A DNA stretch of 64,000 nt from Anthonomus grandis grandis (taxonomy: Eukaryota > Arthropoda > Insecta > Coleoptera > Curculionidae), in NCBI RefSeq assembly GCF_022605725.1, contig NC_065558.1, forward strand, positions 1,240,001 to 1,304,000, written 5' to 3'. Below the pieces are notes generated by a model. It ran no database searches, was not told the DNA's origin, and saw only the letters and a program-made list of their open reading frames with translations. A program made the translations under genes and the position numbers. Shown here in pieces: positions 10,140 to 22,200 of the stretch; the first letter of the stretch is position 1, and every line of letters begins with the position of its first letter.

Positions 10140-12995
10140 ATTAACGTCAAATTTTTTGTTACGTCATCTGTTACGTCATTTTAATTTCAACCTAGTGTGT
10201 CATGACTACGGTCAAACAGCTAATTTTAATCAAGGTGACTTGGACATATTATGTATAAGTCAAGTTGGCTTAAAAAACGGTCTACTTGTCCAAGCTTCCT
10301 TGACTAATTAATTGACTATTTGAACATAGTTTTAGCACACTAGATTAAAAATCAAGGTTAGCTTTTTTTACGTCAAATGTCAGTTGTCACTTTTTGAATT
10401 TTTTTTTAATAAAATATTTATTTTAATATTAATCTAGTGTGCCAGGACTATGCTTAAATAACCAATTTTAGTCAAGGTGGCTCGGAAATTTGTATACGTC
10501 AAGTAGGCTTGAAAAAGGGTCTACTTGTCCAAGCCTCCTCCTAATTAATTGACTATCTGAACATAGTTTAAGCACTCTAGATTAAAAATCAAGATCAGCT
10601 TTTTTACGTCAAATGTCAGTTGTCACTTTTTGAATTTATTTTTTTATAAAATTTTAATTTTAATCTAGTGCATGACTATGCTTAAATAACCAATTTTAGT
10701 CAAGGTGGCTTGGAAATTTGTATACGTCAAGTAGACTTAAAAAACGGTCTATTTTCCAAGCCTCCTTCACTAATTAATTGACTATTTGAACATAGTTTCA
10801 GCACACTAGATTAAAAATCAAGGTTAGCTTTTTTACGTCAAATGTCAGTTGTCACTTTTTGAATTTTTTTAATAAAATTTTAAATTTAATCTAGTGCCAT
10901 GACTATGCTATAATAACCAATGTTAATCAAGGTGGCTTGGAAATTTGTATACGTCAAGTAGACTTAAAAAACGGTCTATTTTCCAAGCCTCCTTGACTAA
11001 TTAATTGACCATCTGAACATAGTTTTAGCACACTAGATGAAAAATCAAGGTTAGCTTTTTTTACGTCAAATGTCAATTGTCACTTTTTGATTTATTTTGT
11101 AAAATTTTAATTTTAATCTAGTGTGCCATGACTATGCTTAAATAACCAATTTTAGTCAAGGTGTCTTGGAAATTTGTATACGTCAAGTAGGCTTAAAAAA
11201 GAGTCTACTTGTCCAAGCCTCCTTGACTAATTAATTGACTATTTGAACATAGTTTAAGAACATTAGATGAAAAATCAAGGTCAGCTTTTTTACGTCAAAT
11301 GTCAGTTGTCACTTTTTGAATTTTTTTAATAAAATTTTAATTTTAATCTAGGGCATGACTATGTTTTAATAATCAATTTTAGTCAAGATGGCTTGGAAAT
11401 TTGTATACGTCAAGTAGGCTTAAAAAAGGATCTACTTGTCCACGCCTCCTTGACTAATTAATTGACTATTTGAACATAGTTTTAGCACACTAGATTAAAA
11501 ATCAAGATCAGCTTTTTTACGTCAAATGTCAATTGTCATTTTTTGAATTTTTTTTTATAAAATATTTATTTTAATGTTAATCTAATGTGCCAGGACTATG
11601 CTTAAACAACCAATGTTAATCAAGGTGTCTTGGAAATTTTTATCCGTCAAGTAGGCTTAAAAAACTGTCTACTTGTCTAAGCCTCCTTGACTAATTAATT
11701 GACTATTTGAACATAGTTTTAGCACACTAGATTAAAAATCAAGATCAGCTTTTTTACGTCAAATGTCAGTTGTCACTTTTTGAAATTTAGTTTTATAAAA
11801 TATTTATTTTTATTTTAATCTAGGGCCATGACTATGCTTAAATAATCAATTTTAGTCAAGGTGGCTTGGAAATTTGTATGCGTCAAGTAGGCTTAAAAAA
11901 GAGTCTACTTGTCCAAGCCTCCTTGACTATTTGAACATAGTTTTAGCACACTAGATTAAAAATCAAGATCAGCTTTTTTACGTCAAATGTCAATTGTCAC
12001 TTTTTGATTTTTTTTCTTATAAAATATTTATTTTAATATTAATCTAGTGTGCCAGGACTATGCTTAAATAACCAATGTTAATCAAGGTGTCTTGGACATT
12101 TTTATCCGTCAAGTAGGCTTAAAAGAGTCTACTTGTCCAAGCCTCCTTGACTATTTGAACATAGTTTTAGCACACTAGATTAAAAATCAAGATCAGCTTT
12201 TTTACGTCAAATGTCAGTTGTCACTTTTTGAATTTTTTTTTATAAAATATTTATTTTAATATTAATCTAGTATGCCAGGACTATGCTTAAATAACCAATG
12301 TTAATCAAGGTGGCTTGGAAATTTGTATACGTCAAGTAGACTTAAAAAACGGTCTATTTTCCAAGCCTCCTTGACTAATTAATTGACTATTTGAACATAG
12401 TTTTAGCACTCTAGATTAAAAATCAAGGTCAGCTTTTTTACGTCAAATGTCAGTTGTCAATTTTTATAATTTTTTTTTATAAAATTTTAATTTTAATCTA
12501 GTGCATGACTATGCTTTAATAATCAATTTTAGTCAAGGTGGCTTGGAAATTTGTATGCGTCAAGTAGGCTTAAAAAAGAGTCTACTTGTCCAAGCCTCCT
12601 TGACTAATTAATTGACTATCTGAACATAGTTAGAGCACTCTAGATTAAAAATCAAGGTCAGCTTTTTTACGTCAAATGTCAGTTGTCATTTTTTGCATTT
12701 TTTTTTTAATAAAATGTTTATTTTAATATTAATCTAGTGTGCCAGGACTATGCTTAAATAACCAACTTTAGTTAGGGTGGCTTGAAAATTTGTATCCGTC
12801 AAGTAGGCTTAAAAAACGGTCTATTTTCCAAGCCTCCTTGACTAATGAATCGACCGTTTGAACATAGTTAGATTACTCTAGATTAAAATCAAGGTCAGCT
12901 TTTTTTACGTCAAATGTCAGTTGTCAATTTTTATCATTTTTTTTGCTTTAAAAAAATTATTTTAATTTTAATCTAGTGTACCATGACTATTTTAA
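10140..12995. repeat. Tandem array of ~230-bp foldback (hairpin) units, about 12 copies
   Basis: The anchor CCATGACTATGC (or CCAGGACTATGC) recurs at about 10200, 10441, 10669, 10896, 11127, 11353, 11590, 11824, 12051, 12274, 12503, 12741 and 12980, giving a period of 223-240 bp. Each unit contains two nested inverted pairs: AATCTAGTGTGC with GCACACTAGATT, and AGTCAAGGTGGCTTGG with CCAAGCCTCCTTGACT. About 150 bp of each unit can thus fold back. The remaining ~75 bp is a spacer with TTTTACGTCAAATGTCAGTTGTCAC. A decayed part-unit follows at 13240-13315. Confidence 0.9.
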
Positions 12996-14057
12996 AAATC
13001 AGTCTTTCTCAATATGCACAATGATTAAGTAGAAAAGATGGTACTCCAGGACCTAGTCTAGGTACTCTAGGTAGAACCGAAATTGTACAACAGCTTCCCT
13101 AATCCTACTAAGCCCAAACCTTGTTTCAAATGTAAAAAATAAATTAATGATAAAAACAAATTTAAAATAAAAGAGTAGCAATAAAATACATACTTAACAC
13201 AGCTTCTTAGATGCAATAGTGCATGTAGTACCCAATTAATTTAATTGTCATGACAAAAGCCTTATCTTGGGTGAAAATCCCTACTTTTCCAAGCCTCTTT
13301 GACTAAATAATTTAACAATAATTATAATAATAATATCTTTATTCAACATACAAATTTCATGAGTAGTAGGTAGGTAATTTATAAGTCTAGTGAAGTTATA
13401 TAATAAAATATAGATATACGTTTTTCAATTTAGACAATATACTTACATAGGTATACAATAAACCAGATTAAAATTAGAGGTGTTCCTGAAATGAGTGAAA
13501 CTCATTATTAAAACGAATAAAAAATTAGTTAGAACGCCACTGCATTACCAGTTTTAATACACTGAAAGGAATATTGATATCAATATTAATTATTTAGCCT
13601 CAAAATTAAATCTTACAATTACAAACCTCCTTTAAACGTTCGTTTATTTTGCAGTATTTTTTTTAAATTTTGAAAATGTCCCCATCGACCATTAATTGCT
13701 GTTAAAACGTTCGCTAAAACAGGCAAATTAATTTCATTGATACATTTTATGAGAACAAGAATAATTAGCTCCTCTAACTTGTAATTACAAACATTCTGTT
13801 ATCTTAAATTATATTATGTATACATTTTTATTGGATCGTTTACTCAGTTCCTACATAACTTTTGTTTCTAATTTGAAATCGTACGCGTTTACTTAGGTTG
13901 AAAAGAGGTTGTTTAGTTTAATACTAAATAAGGTAAGAATTAGATCTCTCTATAGTATTTTATATTTAGATAAAGACATATGAATCGAGGTTCAAGAAAA
14001 CATTTTTAGAAATCAAGGAAAACGTAGCCAAAAGTATACTCACATAAATCCATCAAC
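12996..14057. other. Intergenic or 5' flank of the desaturase
   Basis: No coding exon is recognised. A decayed foldback half-unit lies at 13240-13315. At 13320-13500 a run of AATAATAATATCTTTATTCAAC may be the 3' end of a short minus-strand retroelement. Non-coding desaturase exons could lie here, since the first coding exon follows a splice acceptor. Confidence 0.35.
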
Positions 14058-14169
14058 ATGGCACTCTTGTTCAGATACTCAAATAATCCAAGAATGAATA
14101 CTCCGATTATTAATACCATCAAGCACCACAACAAAAATCAACCAAAATCAATTATTTTTCGTTGTAGAA

Positions 14170-17100
14170 ATGGGCCCCTACCAAGGATCAGCAATCAACG
14201 AACCAGCCGCAATATTCACAGGTCCACTAAACGAAAACGACGTCATCATTCCCGAAGCCATTCCAGAAAAACTCCAGAAACCCGATGACCGACCATTAAA
14301 AATCGTTTACCACAACATTCTCTTCTTCTTTATTCTTCACTCTTTCGCTTTATATGGGGCGTGGCTGGGTCTTACCAGTGCCAAATGGTCCACGGTCATA
14401 TACAGTATAACCTTCGCCACTATTAAAATTATAAAATTTTTAATTAAAACAATTTTCAGCTTTCGTATTGTACTTGCTGACGAATTTCGGTATCACCGCA
14501 GGAGCTCATAGACTATGGGCACATCGAGCGTACAAAGCCAATTTGCCTTTGAGGTTCTTATTGGTGGTGTGTAATACTTTGGCATATCAGGTATACAGAA
14601 GAATAAGAAAGATGTTTTCTTAAAATAATCCTATTTATTTAGTTACAAAATATATTATGAAGAAACGACTTTGTTTTAAGAAAATATCTTCCACATTAAT
14701 CATTCACTTCACTTCCAAAATGGAATTATTAGAGGTTTTCTTTGGTAAATAAAATTTTGTGATAGAGTGATCAAGGAATCACCGGGTGCACCATAAGTTC
14801 CAAGAACCAGAACGGGGATTATTTTTCTCGCATATGGGATGGTTTTTTAGGATGAGAATTTTCCTGGAAAAACTTCAAACGTATCTGCAAACGTCCTTGA
14901 AATATTTGAAACCTTCTGGATCTTTTGGTAACACTGAGAAAGTCGTACGTCTTATAGTCTCCAAGCTATGGGCTATCCAAGTTTTTTATTCAACCAAGCA
15001 AACTTATCTTACAGTCTGAAAATAGTGAAATTTAAAATTTTTTCTTGAGAAAACTAATAATTTTCAAACGTTTTCGCTAACGTTTTTAAAATATCTGAAA
15101 CCTTCTGAATCGTTTGGTAACACTGGAAAAGTCTTATGGTTTTTAAGCTAAGGGCTTTTAAAGTTTCTCATTATATTTGTCTTATAGTCCGAAGATGGTT
15201 AATTTTGATTTTTTTTTTCCTGAAAAAAATAATAAATTTCAAATGTATCTGCCATCATTTTTAGAATATTTGGAACCTTCTAAATCATTTAGTACCACTG
15301 GAACTAACGTACGTCTTATAATTTCCAATCTACGAATTTTCAAAGTTTATTATTACATTATACATATTTGTCCTACAGTCCGAAGATGGTTAATTTTGAA
15401 ATTTTTTCCTGAAAAAACTAATAAATTTCAAACGTATCTGCCATAATTTTTAGAATATTTGGAACCTTCTAAATCGTTTAGTACCACTGGAACCAACGTA
15501 CGTCTTATAATTTTCAATCTACGAATCTACGAATTTTCAAAGTTTCTCATTACATTATGCATATTTGTCCTACAGTCCGAAAATGGTTATTTTTGAAATT
15601 TTTTTCCTGAAAAAACTAATAAATTTCAAACGTATCTGCCATCATTTTTAGAATATTTGGAATCTTTTAAATCGTTTAGTACCACTGAAACCAACGTACG
15701 TCTTATAATTTTTAATCTACAAATTTTCCTATTACCTTATACATATTTGTCTTATAGTCTGAGGATGGTTAATTTTGAAATTTTTTCCTGGAAAAACTAA
15801 AAAATTTCAAACGTTTCTGCAAACGTCCTTAAAATATTTAAAACCTTTTGGATCTTTTGGTACCACTGAGAAAGTCGTACGCCTTATAGTCTCCAAGCTA
15901 TGGGCTATCCAAGTTTTTTATTCAACTAAGCAAACTTATTTTAGAGTCTGAAAATGGTCAATTTTAAAAATTTTTCTTGGAAAAACTAATAATTTTCAAA
16001 CGTTTTCTCTAACGTGTTAAAAATATCTAGAACCTTCTGAATCGTTTGGTACCACTGAAAAAGTCGTAAGTCTTATGGTTTTCAAGCTAGGGGCTTTTAA
16101 AGTTTCTCATTGTATTATACATATTTGTCTTATAGTCTGAAAATAGTTAATTTTGAAATTTTTTCCTGAAAAAACTAATAAATTTCAAACGTATCTGCCA
16201 TTATTTTTAGAATATCTGGAACCTTCTAAATCGTTTAGTATCAGTGGAACCCTCGTATGTCTTATAATTTTCAATCTACAAATTTTCAAAGTCCATTATT
16301 ACTTTATGCATATTTGTTCTACAGTTCGAAAATGGTTAATTTTGAAATTTTTTTCTGAAAAAACTAATAAATTTCAAACGTATCTGCCATTATTTTTAGA
16401 ATACTTGGAACCTTCTAAATCGTTAAGTACCACTGGAACAATCGTGCGTCTTATAATTTCCAATCTACGAACTTTCAAAGTTTTTCATTACATTATGCAT
16501 ATTTGTCCTACAGTTCGAAAATGGTTAATTTTGAAATTTTTTCCTGAAAAAACTAATAAATTTCAAACGTATCTGCTATTATTTTTAGAATATTTGGAAC
16601 CTTCTAAATCGTTTAGTACCACTGGAACAATCGTGCGTCTTATAATTTCCAATCTACGAACTTTCAAAGTTTTTCATTACATTATGCATATTTGTCCAAC
16701 AGTCCAAAAATGGTTATTTTTGAAATTTTTTCCTAATAAAACTAATAAATTTCAAACGTATCTGTCATCATTTTTAGAAAATTTGAAATCTTCTAAATCG
16801 TTTAGTACCACTGGAACCAACGTACGTCTTATAATTTTCAATCTACGAACTTTCAAAGTTTCTCATTACATTATGCATATTTGTCTTATAGTCCGAAAAT
16901 GGTTCATTTTAGAAATTTTTCCTGAAAAAACTAATGAATTTTAAAGGTATCTGCTATTATTTTTGAAATATTTTAAACCTTCTAAATCGTTTAGTACCAC
17001 TGTAACCAACGTACGTCTTATAATTTTCAATCTACAAATTTTCAAAGTCCATTATTACTTTATGCATATTTGTCCTACAGTTCGAAAATGGTTAATTTTG

Positions 17101-19156
17101 AAATTTTTTCCTGAAAAAACTAATAAATTTCAAACATATCTGCCATCATTTTTAGAATATTTGGAACCTTCTAAATCGTTTAGTACCACTGGAACAATCG
17201 TACGTCTTATAATTTTCAATCTACGAACTTTCAAAATTTCTTATTACATTATACATATTTGTCCAACAGTCCAAAAATGGCTATTTTTGAAATTTTTTCC
17301 TAATAAAACTAATAAATTTCAAACGTATCTGTCATCATTTTTAGAATATTTGAAATCTTCTAAATCGTTTAGTACCACTGGAACCAACGTACGTCTTATA
17401 ATTTTCAATCTACGAACTTTCAAAGTTTCTCATTACATTATGCATATTTGTCTTATAGTCCGAAAATGGTTCATTTTAGAAATTTTTCCTGAAAAAACTA
17501 ATGAATTTTAAAGGTATCTGCTATTATTTTTGAAATATTTTAAACCTTCTAAATCGTTTAGTACCACTGTAACCAACGTACGTCTTATAATTTTCAATCT
17601 ACAAATTTTCAAAGTCCATTATTACTTTATGCATATTTGTCCTACAGTTCGAAAATGGTTAATTTTGAAATTTTTTCCTGAAAAAACTAATAAATTTCAA
17701 ACATATCTGCCATCATTTTTAGAATATTTGGAACCTTCTAAATCGTTTAGTACCACTGGAACAATCGTACGTCTTATAATTTTCAATCTACGAACTTTCA
17801 AAGTTTCTTATTACATTATACATATTTGTCCAACAGTCCAAAAATGGTTATCTTTGAAATTTTTTCCTAAAAAAACTAATAAATTTCAAACGTATCTGTC
17901 ATCATTTTTAGAATATTTGAAATCTTCTAAATCGTTTAGTGCCACTGGAATAGTCGTACGTATTATAATTTCCAATCTACGAACTTTCAAAGGTTCTTAT
18001 TAAATTATGCATATTTGTCTTACTTGAAGATGGTCAACTTTGCCATTTTTTCCTGGCAAAAACTAATATTTTTTAAACCTATTTGCCAACGTTTTTGGAA
18101 TATTTAAAACCTCCTGAATCGTTTGGAACCACTCGGAAAGTAATACGACCAAGCATTTTTTAAATATTCAATAAAATCTAGAGGAACTATTAAGTCCTTA
18201 CTGGGGTTCTCTTTTGTAAATAGAATTCTGTGATAGAATGGTCAAGGGACCACCGGGTGCACCATAAGTTCCAAGAAACAGACGCGGACCCCCATAATGC
18301 TAAACGGGGGTTCTTTTTCTCCCATATGGGATGGCTGTTGTGCAGGAAACATGAACAAGTCAGAATTAAGGGTCAGGGGGTCGACATGTCCGACCTTTAT
18401 GCCGATCCATTGTTAAGGTAAGTTTAAAAAGTAAGCGAAAAAAGATGACTCAACTGCTTTTTTGTCTCAGATTTCAGCATAAATTCTATATACCCTTAGT
18501 GTGGATGATTTGCATCATAATTCCCACATGGATTCCCATTCACTTTTGGGGAGAAACTTACCGTAACGCGTTTTTCCTTAACATGTTCCGGTATATTGGG
18601 TTTTTGAATGCCACGTGGCTTGTGAACTCGGCGGCGCATTTATATGGAAACAAACCTTATGACAAGTAAGTAGAAATCAGAAATTTTTCATGAAAATTAA
18701 GAAACTTTTATCGCTCATTTCAAGCTACTTTTTTCCAGGGAATTAAATAATAATATAATTTTTTTAATTGCTCTTAGGACAAAATAATTATTAATGAATC
18801 TTAACTGCCTGGAAGAAAAACCTCTCTTTCTCCCTTGTTTCAGATACATAAACCCAGCGGAAAACTGGTTCGTATCATTTTTTACCAACGGCGAGGGCTG
18901 GCACAACTACCACCACACGTTCCCGTGGGATTATAAGGCGTCAGAGTTTTCCCGGTTAAATTTAACGATGACCGCGATCGAGTTTTTCGCGAAAATCGGT
19001 TGGGCTTACGACCTGAAAACGGTCGCGCAAGACGCGATTAAGACGAGGGTGCTGAGAACCGGAGACGGAACCCACGAAATTTGGGGATGGGGCGACAAGG
19101 ACCAGAGTAAGGATAATAGGGAGGCCGCCATTGTGTATTATCCGAAACAGGGTTGA
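14170..19156 (+). CDS. Acyl-CoA delta-9-type fatty acid desaturase, five coding exons
   Basis: Exons are 14170-14404, 14460-14590, 18224-18417, 18471-18665 and 18844-19156, all with GT/AG borders and matching phases, giving 355 residues. An integral ER di-iron enzyme of this family puts a double bond into fatty acyl-CoA, using cytochrome b5. Residues seen: HRLWAHR at 95-101, HRVHH at 132-136, HNYHH at 272-276, and the extra ligands in NSAAHLYG (N239, H243). Hydrophobic stretches lie near 46-70, 76-90 and 194-240. The start ATG follows the acceptor TTGTAG at 14167, so a non-coding exon probably lies upstream. Intron 1 is only 55 bp; intron 2 is 3.6 kb and full of satellite. No AATAAA follows; AATATA at 19189 is a possible weak signal. 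Insects have several desaturase paralogues, and which one this is (for example a pheromone or housekeeping enzyme) cannot be told. Confidence 0.93.
14752..14855 (+). pseudogene. Decayed duplicate of desaturase exon 3 inside intron 2
   Basis: The sequence matches the true exon 3 start (18224 onward) through HRVHHKFQE and FFSHMGW, including the intron bases just before it (GGTAAATAAAATT versus TGTAAATAGAATT). Three lesions are visible: the acceptor AG has become AA, the EWSRDHR tryptophan codon has become TGA, and about two dozen bases in the DADPHNAK region are deleted. Satellite starts immediately afterwards. It cannot be a usable alternative exon. Confidence 0.9.
14856..18170 (+). repeat. 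189-bp satellite array in desaturase intron 2
   Basis: About 17 monomers carry shared blocks such as AATTTCAAACGTATCTGCCA, GGAACCTTCTAAATCGTTTA and GTACCACTGGAAC. Monomers are about 189 bp, a multiple of three, so one strand stays open across units (263 codons at 16153-16944). The sequence 16963-17511 recurs almost exactly at 17530-18003, an offset of 567 bp or three monomers, which is a higher-order repeat. The open frames are a by-product of the monomer length and are not annotated as genes. Confidence 0.92.
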
Positions 19157-19206
19157 TTTATGTAGTATTATTCTTATGTATTTGATGAAATATAATATGT
19201 GTATAA

Positions 19207-22200
19207 GTGCACTCGTATTGGTCTTTATTCAAGCAAAGTTGTATGTCTTTTAATTTCCCAGCTACAATCTACAGATGGACAACTTTGAATATTTTTTCTG
19301 AGAAAACGAATGAAGTTCAAACGTATCTGCCATTATTTTTAGAATATTTGAAACCTTCTAAATCGTTTAGTACCACTGGAGCAATCGTACGTCTTATAAT
19401 TTCCAATCTACGAACTTTCAAAGGTTCTTATTAAATTATGCATATTTCTCTTGAAGTGTAAAAATGGTCAAATTTGAAATTTTTTCCTATGAAACCAAAT
19501 AAATTTCAAACGTTTTCGCTAACGTTTTAAAAATATCTGGAACCTTCTTAATCGTTTGGTACCACTGGAACAGTCCTACGTCTTATAATTTTTCAACTAC
19601 GGGCTTTTAAAGTTTTTTATTAAATAATGCATTTTTGCCTTACAATCTGAAAATGGTCAACTTTGAAATTTTTTTCTGAGGAACCTAATAAATTTCAAAC
19701 GTATTTGCGATTATTTTAAAAATGTTTGAAACCTTCTAAATCGTTTGGTACCACTGGAAAAATCATACGTCTTATAGTTTCTAGGCTACAGGTTTTCAGA
19801 GTTTATTAATAATTAGATTATGCATATTTCTATTACAGTTCGAAAATGGTCAACTTTGAATTTTTGTTCTGAGAAAACTAATGAATTTCAAACGTATCTG
19901 CAGCTATTTTTAAAATGTTTAGAGTTTTCTGAATCATTTGGTACCACTGGAACAGTCCTATGTTTGATAATTTTTCAACTACGGGCGTTCAAAGTTTTTT
20001 ATAAAATTATGCATTTTTGCCTTACAATCTGAAAATGGTCAACTTTGAAATTTTTTTCTGAAAAAACTAATGAATTTCAAACGTATCTGCTGCTATTTTT
20101 AGAATGTTTAGAGTTTTCTGAATCATTTGGTACCACTGGAACAGTCCTATGTCCTATAATTTTTCAACTACGGGCTTTCAAAGTTTTTTTATTAAATTAT
20201 ACCATCTTTGCCTTACAATCTGAAAACGGTCAACTTTGAAATTTTTTTCTGAGAAAACTAATGAATTTCAAACGTATCTGCAGCTATGTTTAGAATGTTT
20301 AGAGTTTTCTGAATCATTTGGTACCACTGGAACACTCCTACATCTTATAATTTTCCAACTACGGGCTTTCAAAGTTTTTTATTAAATTATGCATTTTTGC
20401 CTTACATTCTGAAAATGGTCAACTTTGACAATTTTTTTCTGAGAAAACTAATGAATTTCAAACGTATCTGCAGTTATTTTTAGAATGTTTAGAGTTTTCT
20501 GAATCATTTGGTACCACTGGAACAGTCCTACGTCTTATAATTTTTCAACTACGGGCTTTTAAAGTTTTTTATAAAATTATGCATCTTTGCCTTACAATCT
20601 GTAAATGGTCAACTTTGAAATTTATTTCTGAGAAAACTAATGAATTTCAAACGTATCTGCAGCTATTTTTAGAATGTTTAGAGTTTTCTGAATCATTTAG
20701 TGTCACTGGAACAGTTCTACGTCTTATAATTTTTTAACTACAGGGTTTCAAAGTTTTTTATAAAATTATGCATCTTTGCCTTACATTCTAAAAATAATCA
20801 ACTTTGAAATTTTTTCCTGAGAAAACTAATGAATTTCAAACGTATCTGCAGCTATTTTTAAAATGTTTAGAGTTTTCTAAATTATTTGGTACCACTGGAA
20901 CAGTCCTACGTCTCATAATTTTCCAACTATGGGCTTTCAAAGTTTTTTATTAAATTATGCATTTTTGCCTTACAATCTGAAAATGGTCAACTTTGAAATT
21001 TTTTTCTGAGAAAACTAATGAATTTCAAACGTATCTGCAGCTATTTTTAAAATGTTTAGAGTTTTCTGAATCATTTGGTACCACTGGAACAGTCCTATGT
21101 TTGATAATTTTTCAACTACGGGCGTTCAAAGTTTTTTATAAAATTATGCATTTTTGCCTTACAATCTGAAAATGGTCAACTTTGAAATTTTTTTCTGAAA
21201 AAACTAATGAATTTCAAACGTATCTGCTGCTATTTTTAGAATGTTTAGAGTTTTCTGAATCATTTGGTACCACTGGAACAGTCCTATGTCCTATAATTTT
21301 TCAACTACGGGCTTTCAAAGTTTTTTTATTAAATTATACCATCTTTGCCTTACAATCTGAAAACGGTCAACTTTGAAATTTTTTTCTGAGAAAACTAATG
21401 AATTTCAAACGTATCTGCAGCTATGTTTAGAATGTTTAGAGTTTTCTGAATCATTTGGTACCACTGGAACACTCCTACATCTTATAATTTTCCAACTACG
21501 GGCTTTCAAAGTTTTTTATTAAATTATGCATTTTTGCCTTACATTCTGAAAATGGTCAACTTTGACAATTTTTTTCTGAGAAAACTAATGAATTTCAAAC
21601 GTATCTGCAGTTATTTTTAGAATGTTTAGAGTTTTCTGAATCATTTGGTACCACTGGAACAGTCCTACGTCTTATAATTTTTCAACTACGGGCTTTTAAA
21701 GTTTTTTATAAAATTATGCATCTTTGCCTTACAATCTGTAAATGGTCAACTTTGAAATTTATTTCTGAGAAAACTAATGAATTTCAAACGTATCTGCAGC
21801 TATTTTTAGAATGTTTAGAGTTTTCTGAATCATTTAGTGTCACTGGAACAGTTCTACGTCTTATAATTTTTTAACTACAGGGTTTCAAAGTTTTTTATAA
21901 AATTATGCATCTTTGCCTTACATTCTAAAAATAATCAACTTTGAAATTTTTTCCTGAGAAAACTAATGAATTTCAAACGTATCTGCAGCTATTTTTAAAA
22001 TGTTTAGAGTTTTCTAAATTATTTGGTACCACTGGAACAGTCCTACGTCTCATAATTTTCCAACTATGGGCTTTCAAAGTTTTTTATTAAATTATGCATT
22101 TTTGCCTTACAATCTGAAAATGGTCAACTTTGAAATTTTTTTCTGAGAAAACTAATGAATTTCAAACGTATCTGCAGCTATTTTTAAAATGTTTAGAGTT

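Noticed and set aside
10140..12995. A CRISPR-like array in the ~230-bp repeats
   Set aside because: Units are long, diverged and continuous with no unique spacers, and the context is eukaryotic.
14058..14288. An alternative start for the desaturase at ATG 14058
   Set aside because: It is out of frame with the desaturase and crosses a good acceptor (TTGTAG at 14167). The frame with the histidine boxes starts at 14170.
16153..18003. Long open frames of 263, 182 and 157 codons in the desaturase intron
   Set aside because: They are the 189-bp satellite read in one frame. The monomer length is a multiple of three, and the peptide is a tandem 63-residue repeat with no known domain.
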